30,877 bases of DNA from DATKKX01 sp035542775. Lineage in GTDB: Bacteria; Planctomycetota; Phycisphaerae; UBA1845; UTPLA1. The notes beneath the pieces were generated by a model. That model ran no database searches and was not told the DNA's origin. It was given only the letters and a program-made list of their open reading frames with translations. Below are positions 25,705-30,877 of the stretch, piece by piece (within the stretch, counting starts at the first letter, position 1; each line of letters opens with the position of its first letter). The DNA is taken from contig DATKKX010000455.1 in assembly GCA_035542775.1 (NCBI GenBank), positions 1 through 30,877 on the forward strand. Direction: 5' to 3'. A program made the position numbers and the translations under genes.

Positions 25705-25725
25705 GATGTACTCCCTTGTTCAGGA

Positions 25726-26178
25726 TCACCGCCTCGTCACATCCCGGTTCGCGAGGACCTGTGGCAGTCGCATGACAAATGTCCGAATCTCGTCGCGCAC
25801 GCGGCGGTAATGTTTCAGTGATTCCTCCTCGCTTCCGGCATCGGCGGCGAGCTGCGGCGGGTCCTCGAACGGTACGTGCATGACTATCGCTTTGGACGGA
25901 AACACTGGACAATTCTCGTTGGTGTGAGCGCAGACGGTCACCACAAAGTCAAAGGTGACGTCCCTTAACTCGTCCACACGCTTGGATCGCTGGGCGGAAA
26001 TGTCCACTCCGGCCTCGGCCATGATCTGCACGGCCCGCGGGTCCAGCCCGCGAGCCTCGATCCCGGCGGAGAAGGCCTCGATCACGTCGCCGCGGAGGTG
26101 ACGAGCCCATCCCTCGGCCATTTGGCTGCGGCACGAATTGCCCGTGCACAAGAATAGGACTTTCAGCCTCGGTAGCAT
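25726..26178 (-). CDS. arsC: thioredoxin-coupled arsenate reductase ArsC (LMW-PTP type)
   Basis: This 150-aa enzyme reduces As(V) to As(III). The PTP loop is LFLCTGNSCRSQMAEG (nucleophile Cys11, Arg17). The second and third redox Cys are in VTVCAHTNENCPVFP (Cys83, Cys90), which place it in the thioredoxin-dependent Staphylococcus/Bacillus class. The acidic segment PFEDPP (Asp106) supplies the usual general acid. ATG 26178 lies 16 nt inside the arsR 3' end with AAGGA 9 nt upstream, so the pair is coupled. The longer frame upstream is the shadow of arsR. The 81-aa thioredoxin of unit A could be its electron donor, by inference. Confidence 0.95.
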   Translation of the reverse strand: MLPRLKVLFLCTGNSCRSQMAEGWARHLRGDVIEAFSAGIEARGLDPRAVQIMAEAGVDISAQRSKRVDELRDVTFDFVVTVCAHTNENCPVFPSKAIVMHVPFEDPPQLAADAGSEEESLKHYRRVRDEIRTFVMRLPQVLANRDVTRR

Positions 26179-26525
26179 GCGGCCAATTCCTTCAAATCGC
26201 AGCAGCGGATGCCAGCCAGGCGCTTGGCGTCCTGTGCGATCGCCTTGTCCTTCTCCAGCGTTTCCACCACCCACCGCAAGGCTTGCCGCACGTGCGGCGG
26301 GGCTTCGCGACCGGCCAGGCGAAAGTGGGCCCAGCGGCCCTCCTTGCGACGCTCGACCAGCCCCGCCCGGACCAGCAGGTCCATGTGCCTGGATACCGTG
26401 GACGGAGCCAGTCGCAGCAAACCGACCAGGTGGCAAAGGCACAATTCGCCGTTTCGCAGGGCCAGCAAGGCCCGCACGCGGGTTTCGTCGCCAAGGGCAC
26501 CGGCGATGTCGAGCAGGGATCGCAT
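26163..26525 (-). CDS. arsR: ArsR-family repressor heading arsenic unit B
   Basis: This 120-aa winged-helix repressor has LGDETRVRALLAL, the As(III)-site pair ELCLCHLVGLL (Cys29/Cys31), recognition helix LAPSTVSRHMDLLVRAGLV and wing GRWAHFRL. The C-terminus adds GIRCCDLKELAACYRG (Cys108, 109, 117), a second Cys cluster like that of ArsR proteins whose inducer site lies near the C-terminus. It differs clearly from the unit A ArsR, so each unit has its own sensor. A palindrome overlaps the -10 box just upstream. It overlaps arsC by 16 nt. Confidence 0.93.
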   Translation of the reverse strand: MRSLLDIAGALGDETRVRALLALRNGELCLCHLVGLLRLAPSTVSRHMDLLVRAGLVERRKEGRWAHFRLAGREAPPHVRQALRWVVETLEKDKAIAQDAKRLAGIRCCDLKELAACYRG

Positions 26526-26825
26526 AGTCTTTTTCTCACTTCGCCAACTAACGAAGTATATTTCGGCCTCCGGCTATGTCAACCCCGATTCTTCATTGCC
26601 CGATTGCCGTTTTTTCTGTAACCCCGCCGCCCTCGTTTTTCGTTGACCAACCGAGGCTTGACGACTTTATGACGTCCAATGGGCCGGCTTTCCCGATTTC
26701 TCACACTAGATCGCGCGTGAGGGCCGGGCCCATTTACGATTTAATGAATGGCAAGAGCCATCATTGCCGCTCGACCGGGCGGCGGCGTGGCGTATTGACC
26801 ATAACCCTCAAGAAAGGCGCCGTTT
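26526..26825. other. intergenic region between divergent arsR and NTF2-like genes
   Basis: The left part carries the unit B promoter and operator. The rest holds the leader of the plus-strand NTF2-like gene. A weak plus-strand pair, TTGACC (26643-26648) and TTTATG 17 bp later, could be its promoter. No other gene or RNA is recognised. Confidence 0.45.
26538..26582 (-). promoter_or_regulatory. promoter and ArsR operator of unit B
   Basis: On the minus strand a perfect -35 TTGACA (26577-26582) and TATACT (26555-26560) are 16 bp apart. The inverted repeat ACTTCG-N8-CGAAGT (26538-26557) overlaps the 3' half of the -10 box and the start site. Its core, TTCGTTAGTTGGCGAA, looks like known ArsR boxes. 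Repression by the unit B ArsR is expected. Confidence 0.8.
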
Positions 26826-27818
26826 ATGTCTCGATCTGGTTGGTTGCTTGGCGTTGCCGCTACGGCGGTGCTCGTGTTTTCCCCCGCCGCCCCGGCGCAG
26901 GACCGCAAGGCGAAGTCCGCCGAAACGGCCATTCGGGCGTTGATTGACAAGTTCAATGCCTCCTGGAATGCCGACAACGGTCCGGCCCTGGTTGACGAAG
27001 TTCTCTCGGATAAGGCGTTTGTCCTCGCCAGAAATGCTTCGTCCGATGCGTCCGAGGCCTTCCTGCTGAACAAAACCGGCTACCTCGAAGGGTTCAGGAA
27101 GCAGGTCTGGAAGGCGAACCTGCGCAAGCATGAGCACAAGATCCAGGCCCTCACGGTTGTGGGCAACCTGGCGTACGAACTCGGGACGATTACCGACGTC
27201 ACCGCCGGCGGCGATGAACGCAGCGCCGACGTTTTGAACGTCTTTGCCGAGGAAGAAGCCGGCTGGAAGCTGGTCTTCTCGACATCGCAAGACCTGTTCA
27301 AGAGAGGCGCTCTCGCGGGCCAGGCCAGCCGCATCGAGGAGAAGGCCGAACGGCAAGTGGAAATAGACGCCGTGCGCAAGCTGGCGAGGGAATTCGTGGC
27401 CACCTTCGAAAGCAAGGACCCCACGCCGTTCGAGCGGTTCGAAGAGCTGTTAGCGGAGGACGTCATCGCCATACAGCACACCGGCGAGGTGGTCGAGGGC
27501 AGGAAGACCCTCGTGGATTACTACCGCCAGCACACCGCGGAGCTTCTCGCCGCCGTCGACGAATCCAAGCTGGACTGGCAGGACATGTCCGTAAAGCTGA
27601 TGGGCGATGGCGCCGTCGTTTTTGGCAAACTGGTCATCAGTGCTCGCCCCAGGCAGGAAGGCCGGCCGATACGCTTCGAAGTCTGGGAGACGCTTGTGCT
27701 CCGCAAGGAAGCGGGCCGCTGGCGCGTACTGGAGGAGACTTCCACCACCAATCCAGTGAAGCCCGCGCCCGATGAACGGTCGGGCGCCGATCGGCAGGCT
27801 CGAAGCCCGTCGCACTGA
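26826..27818 (+). CDS. secreted protein with two NTF2/SnoaL-like domains
   Basis: This 330-aa exported protein has a signal peptide (about 1-24, ending APAQ). Two alpha+beta domains of about 130 residues (about 30-165 and 178-310) show the SnoaL/DUF4440 pattern: an N-terminal helix ending W-x-x-x or F-x-x-x-D, then a turn, ending in GWKLVFSTSQD and GRWRVLEETSTTN. They look like an internal duplication with low identity. Function is unknown; members bind or isomerise small hydrophobic ligands or are accessory domains. ATG 26826 has AAAGG 8 nt upstream. It is divergent from the arsenic unit B, with no clear functional link. Confidence 0.8.
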   Translation: MSRSGWLLGVAATAVLVFSPAAPAQDRKAKSAETAIRALIDKFNASWNADNGPALVDEVLSDKAFVLARNASSDASEAFLLNKTGYLEGFRKQVWKANLRKHEHKIQALTVVGNLAYELGTITDVTAGGDERSADVLNVFAEEEAGWKLVFSTSQDLFKRGALAGQASRIEEKAERQVEIDAVRKLAREFVATFESKDPTPFERFEELLAEDVIAIQHTGEVVEGRKTLVDYYRQHTAELLAAVDESKLDWQDMSVKLMGDGAVVFGKLVISARPRQEGRPIRFEVWETLVLRKEAGRWRVLEETSTTNPVKPAPDERSGADRQARSPSH

Positions 27819-27988
27819 TCGAGTCGGCCCGCAGGGTGTGGTGCCGGCAGCCGGGTTTGCTCTCGCGGAGCGCACGCGCGGGCCGGTCTTGAGAATTATC
27901 CGGGCAGCGGCGAAAAATTTTTCCACGGCCGCATCGCTGGGCAGTGCCGAAGCAGCGGACCCAGTTGTCCGGTTCCATATGGTTCCCT

Positions 27989-28007
27989 GCACACAGGCAC
28001 TGTGTGC
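27989..28007. repeat. perfect hairpin, 8-bp arms
   Basis: GCACACAG (27989-27996) and CTGTGTGC (28000-28007) are complementary, with a 3-nt loop GCA. It lies 170 nt after the NTF2-like gene. There is no T-tract, so a transcript-end role is only possible. Confidence 0.4.
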
Positions 28008-28190
28008 GTAGCGCCATGTTACCGTTCCCAGCGCGCGCCTTCTGGAAGCGATCTTGTGCGGACGGACACACCTGTTTTCGTGACGGCGCGCTCACACTCC
28101 AGACACATCTGTCTCAGCAACTTTGGCCTCGCGATCTCTCCCGCAGAACCCGCGACCGACCTTGACGGTACGGCGTAAGATTGTTCAAAG

Positions 28191-28216
28191 ACTTCAGGAG
28201 ATCCTCCTCCTGAAGT
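28191..28216 (+). promoter_or_regulatory. perfect 10-bp hairpin in the leader of the multiheme cytochrome gene
   Basis: ACTTCAGGAG (28191-28200) and CTCCTGAAGT (28207-28216) are exact complements around a 6-nt loop ATCCTC. The left arm contains an AGGAG sequence like a ribosome site, and the hairpin lies 165 nt before the cytochrome ATG. It may be an operator, an RNA switch element or an early attenuator. No T-tract follows. Confidence 0.5.
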
Positions 28217-28381
28217 GGCGAGAGCCTGCCTGAGAGCACGCCTGCCGAATGTAGTGAGCCCGATCTGTACAAGGGCACAGACGGGCGGACAAACCCTGGA
28301 AATGTGCGGCCTGTAGTCCGAGCGACACCTGCGTGAATCGTGCTCGTTTATGGAGGGAACTCGGCGGCCAAGGAGTGGCTG

Positions 28382-30370
28382 ATGTCCACGTATCAATCGC
28401 ATCGAGGTTTGATTCAGCGGAACGGTTTGTGGCTGGTGGCAGCAGCGTTCTTGGCGACCACTTTGGCCGGCGGGGGCGTCACGTACGCCCAGAGCGGCAG
28501 CGTCGCCAACGGCCAGACGCTCTTCGCTCAGATGTGCGCCCGATGCCACTCGGCTCCGGCCATCGCTCCATCTGCCAGCCGCATCACCTCCAACATGGGC
28601 TCGCTCAGCTCGGCCATGAACGGCATCACACTGACCGCCCAGCAGGTCGCGGACTTGAAGGCCTATCTGGCTTCGCTGTCCGGCGGCGGAAGCGGTGGAG
28701 GTAGTGGCGGTGGTAGCGGCGGTGGTAGCGGTGGTGGCGGCGGCAGCAGTGCCTCCAACGGCCAGGCTGTCTTCACTCGCATTTGTGCCCGATGTCACTC
28801 GGCCGCGTCCGTCGCCGGTGAGGCAAACCGGATTACCACTAACCTGGGCTCTCTGGACCGCGCCATGCGCGGCATTAATCTGACCGCACGGCAGGTCGCG
28901 GACTTGAAGGTCTATCTGGCCTCTGTCGCCTCCGGCGGCAGCAATGGCGGCAGTGGCCATGACGAAGGGGGTGACGGCGAAGGTGGCGGCGGCGGTAGTG
29001 GTGGTGGCAGTGGTGGAGGAAGTGGTGGAGGAAGTGGCGGAGGAAGTGGCGGAGGCAGCGTCTCCAATGGTCAGACGCTGTTCACCCAGATGTGCGCTAG
29101 ATGCCATACGGCCGCGTCCATCGCCGGTGCAGCCAGCCGAATCGTCACCAACCTGGGATCGGTCAACTCCGCCATGAACGGCATCACGCTGACGGCCCAG
29201 CAGGTTGCCGACCTGAAGGCCTACCTAGCCTCGCTCTCCGGCGGCGGCAGTGGTGGCGGCAGCGGAGGTGGCGGCGGCACCAGCAACTCAGCCGTCGTGT
29301 TCGGATACAACGACCTGGGCATGCACTGCATGAACCAGGACTTCTCCGAGATCATGGTCCTGCCCCCCTACAACAACCTCCACGCCCAGGTGATCGACAA
29401 AAGCGGCGAAGATCCGCAGATCATCACCAGTGGCATCACCATCCAGTACTCCATCCCGGGCAACACCAACTCGGTGAGCAAGACCAACTTCTGGACCTAC
29501 GCCCAGGCCCTGCTCGGCGTCGTCCTCCAGCCCAACATCGGGCTGACCGGCAACGGCCTGAGCGGAAGCATGACCCAGGTCTCCGGCGACAACGACTGGG
29601 AGGCCAGCGGCATCCCCATCACTCCCATGACGGATGCCGGCGCCTTGAACCCCTACCAGACGGCGACCATCACCGTCAAACGGGGCACCGCGACAATCGC
29701 CACGACCAGTGCCGTCGTGCCGGTGTCGTGGGAGATGAACTGCAATCTGTGTCACACCAAGCCGGGGATCTCTGTGGCCACGGCCATCCTGCAGTCCCAC
29801 GATCTGTTGCACGGCACCAACCTGGCCAACAGCAAGCCGGTTCTGTGCTCCAGTTGCCATGCCGATCCGGCCATGAACCTGCCGGGCGTGGCCGGCTTGC
29901 CCTCGCTTTCCAGTGCCATGCACACCGCCCATGCCCCGCGCATGGGCATGATCTCCATCGCCAACGAGTGTTATGCCTGCCACCCGGGCATCGTCACTCA
30001 ATGCCTGCGTGACATTCATTACAGCAACGGCATGACCTGCGTCACCTGCCACGACTCGATGGTCGCGGTGGGCAATCCCGGCCGCAGGCCGTGGGTCGAT
30101 GAGCCTCGGTGCGGCAGTGCCGGTTGCCACCAGGTGCCGGGCCATGATTACGAGCAGCCCAACACCCGGTACCGCGACTCCAAGGGGCATAGCAACGTGC
30201 ATTGCGAGGCCTGCCACGGCAGCCCGCACGCGATCACGCCGACGACCGTGGCTGCGGACAACGCCCAGGCCATCGCCCTGCAAGGACATGCCGGCACGAT
30301 TGACACCTGTACCGTCTGCCACCGGCAGACGCCGGATGATGCCTTCTTCCACCGCGTCAGTGGGGATTGA
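28382..30370 (+). CDS. exported decaheme c-type cytochrome with Gly/Ser linkers
   Basis: This 662-aa exported electron-transfer protein has a signal peptide (about 1-36, ending TYAQ). Three homologous mono-heme domains have CARCH at 52, 135 and 238 and a C-terminal helix LTAQQVADLKAYLASL; conserved Met in SAMNGI is a plausible sixth ligand. They are joined by (GGGS)n linkers at about 101-121, 185-226 and 287-299. A non-heme domain follows (about 305-450: FGYNDLGMHCMNQDFSE...PPYNNLHAQV), then seven heme motifs: CNLCH 454, CSSCH 489, CYACH 530, CVTCH 553, CGSAGCH 577 (CX4CH), CEACH 608 and CTVCH 643. ATG 28382 has AAGGAG 6 nt upstream; an earlier start at 28340 adds non-signal residues. It could be an outer-surface or periplasmic electron conduit. 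The redox partner is unknown. Confidence 0.9.
   Translation: MSTYQSHRGLIQRNGLWLVAAAFLATTLAGGGVTYAQSGSVANGQTLFAQMCARCHSAPAIAPSASRITSNMGSLSSAMNGITLTAQQVADLKAYLASLSGGGSGGGSGGGSGGGSGGGGGSSASNGQAVFTRICARCHSAASVAGEANRITTNLGSLDRAMRGINLTARQVADLKVYLASVASGGSNGGSGHDEGGDGEGGGGGSGGGSGGGSGGGSGGGSGGGSVSNGQTLFTQMCARCHTAASIAGAASRIVTNLGSVNSAMNGITLTAQQVADLKAYLASLSGGGSGGGSGGGGGTSNSAVVFGYNDLGMHCMNQDFSEIMVLPPYNNLHAQVIDKSGEDPQIITSGITIQYSIPGNTNSVSKTNFWTYAQALLGVVLQPNIGLTGNGLSGSMTQVSGDNDWEASGIPITPMTDAGALNPYQTATITVKRGTATIATTSAVVPVSWEMNCNLCHTKPGISVATAILQSHDLLHGTNLANSKPVLCSSCHADPAMNLPGVAGLPSLSSAMHTAHAPRMGMISIANECYACHPGIVTQCLRDIHYSNGMTCVTCHDSMVAVGNPGRRPWVDEPRCGSAGCHQVPGHDYEQPNTRYRDSKGHSNVHCEACHGSPHAITPTTVAADNAQAIALQGHAGTIDTCTVCHRQTPDDAFFHRVSGD
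28682..29278 (+). repeat. GGGS-coding simple repeats linking the cytochrome domains
   Basis: Three tracts of 12-bp-type units coding Gly-Gly-Gly-Ser (near 28682-28744, 28934-29059 and 29240-29278) separate the three mono-heme domains. The middle tract begins with an acidic stretch HDEGGDGE. Slippage could change linker length. Confidence 0.85.
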
Positions 30371-30401
30371 TCGAGCTGACGCGGGAGATATCTGCGGCGC
30401 C

Positions 30402-30425
30402 GGGACGGGAGGACTTCTCCCGCCC
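30402..30425 (+). terminator. hairpin shortly after the cytochrome gene
   Basis: CGGGAG (30406-30411) pairs with CTCCCG (30417-30422) over a 5-nt loop, extended by GGG/CCC with a one-base bulge. It begins 31 nt after the stop codon. Without a T-tract it may act as a 3' stability hairpin rather than a terminator. Confidence 0.35.
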
Positions 30426-30620
30426 TGGCCGCCTCAGTTGTAGTCCTTGCTGCTGTCCCCGCTGGCGATGGTTGATGAGCTGCAGCGCCAGCCGCGGCGA
30501 CTGAGCGACCGGGCAGCCGCGGCGACGCAGCGCCATACCCCGCGGCAATGACCTGTCTACATCATGCCAGGGTGGCGCACGAACGCCGGCTCAAACATAG
30601 AAAGTGCCTCCCTCCATCCA

Positions 30621-30647
30621 CCCCGGGCTCCGGCCCGGGGTTTTTTT
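30621..30647 (+). terminator. rho-independent terminator
   Basis: CCCCGGGC (30621-30628), loop TCCG, GCCCGGGG (30633-30640), followed by seven T (30641-30647). This is a textbook intrinsic terminator for plus-strand transcription and is the likely end of the multiheme cytochrome transcript, 250 nt after its stop codon. Confidence 0.85.
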
Positions 30648-30845
30648 CCCCATGTACCCGACCCGCCCGGGACGCCAATGTAAAACGTGGATAATCGCAC
30701 CGGAACAGACTATGATCGGCCAAACCAGGATCTCCAGCGTGGGGGCGGGGGACTGGTTTCGGGCCCAAACGGTTTTGTATTCAACGAAGCCTCGTTCAGG
30801 GGCATGGCGCTGCCGCTGTCGGCGCCACGCCGTGAGGAGAAGACC

Positions 30846-30877
30846 ATGTCTGTGTGTGTATCGACAAGGCGTTCCCC
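30846..30877 (+). CDS. start of a gene running off the right edge
   Basis: An ATG at 30846 follows GAGGAGAAGACC, an excellent ribosome site, and opens MSVCVSTRRS before the window ends. Nothing can be said about function. The basic, polar start could be the first part of a signal peptide or a leader. Confidence 0.5.
   Translation, partial: MSVCVSTRRS

Larger units (their letters stand above)
27819..28381. other. intergenic region with hairpins, leader of the cytochrome gene
   Basis: No convincing gene is seen in these 563 bases. The region contains two perfect hairpins (27989-28007 and 28191-28216, listed separately) and a 12-bp palindrome GAAAAATTTTTC at 27912-27923. The last 165 bases before the cytochrome start may be a structured leader. 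I compared it by eye with the c-di-GMP GEMM riboswitch and could not match the core. Confidence 0.45.
30371..30845. other. intergenic region downstream of the cytochrome gene
   Basis: These 475 bases hold a bulged hairpin (30402-30425), a rho-independent terminator (30621-30647) and the upstream region of the gene that runs off the right edge. No further open frame is convincing, and no tRNA or other RNA is recognised. Confidence 0.5.

Noticed and set aside
27912..27923. GAAAAATTTTTC palindrome as a regulator site
   Set aside because: A 12-bp A/T palindrome is easily produced by chance and there is no promoter or gene start nearby.
28217..28381. c-di-GMP (GEMM) riboswitch in the cytochrome leader
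   Set aside because: Only a few short words resemble it; the conserved core with its two stems could not be found by eye.
28019..29107. Long minus-strand open frame of 362 codons opposite the cytochrome gene
   Set aside because: It is rich in Thr, Ala and Gly runs caused by the antisense of the GGGS-coding repeats; the plus-strand frame has a signal peptide, heme motifs and a good ribosome site.

Overview
The window is GC-rich chromosomal DNA, probably from a member of the Planctomycetota or a close relative. Three things point there by inference: a membrane protein with a C-terminal CxxC...CPEC zinc ribbon, a protein with a pseudopilin-like C-terminal tail, and a very Cys-rich secreted mosaic protein built from SH3-like, CGxGxC and CTTDxC repeats. 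No rRNA, tRNA, transposase or CRISPR was seen. Almost everything from 923 to 26525 is on the minus strand; the last genes are on the plus strand.

Layout. 1-922: no convincing gene. 923-7907: two large exported proteins, the Cys-rich mosaic protein and a 1538-residue multicopper oxidase whose core is interrupted by two blocks of G-x-G-Y-T repeats. 8166-10198: a FixL/FixJ-type two-component pair; the PAS domain of the kinase keeps the heme-ligand His and the key Arg of oxygen-sensing FixL. 10907-14360: sugar epimerase, glycosyltransferase and sulfotransferase, a small module for a sulfated surface glycan.

Arsenic island, 14942-26525 (minus strand), two ArsR-led units. Unit A (19045 down to 14942): ArsR, permease, 81-aa thioredoxin, a small Cys-rich ORF, ArsF-family lipoprotein, membrane-anchored thioredoxin-like protein, CcdA-like thiol transporter (with an apparent frameshift). 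Unit B (26525 down to 21565): ArsR, thioredoxin-type arsenate reductase ArsC, AhpD-like CxxC protein, arsenite methyltransferase ArsM, an uncharacterised 4Fe-4S protein, a DUF2703-type lipoprotein, and the ACR3 arsenite exporter. Two planctomycete-type unknowns (19156-21555) lie between the units. Each ArsR gene has a palindrome lying on its own promoter. Together the island could reduce, methylate and export arsenic and also carry thiol electrons from the cytoplasm to envelope proteins.

Plus-strand end. A secreted protein with two NTF2/SnoaL-like domains (26826-27818) diverges from unit B. A 662-aa decaheme c-type cytochrome (28382-30370) follows a long structured leader; three mono-heme domains joined by natural Gly-Gly-Gly-Ser linkers precede a seven-heme C-terminal part. 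A rho-independent terminator follows, and the first codons of another gene run off the right edge.

The least described parts are the transmembrane thiol relay in unit A, the Fe-S and DUF2703 members of unit B, the repeat-interrupted multicopper oxidase next to a heme-PAS kinase, and the Gly/Ser-linked multiheme cytochrome.
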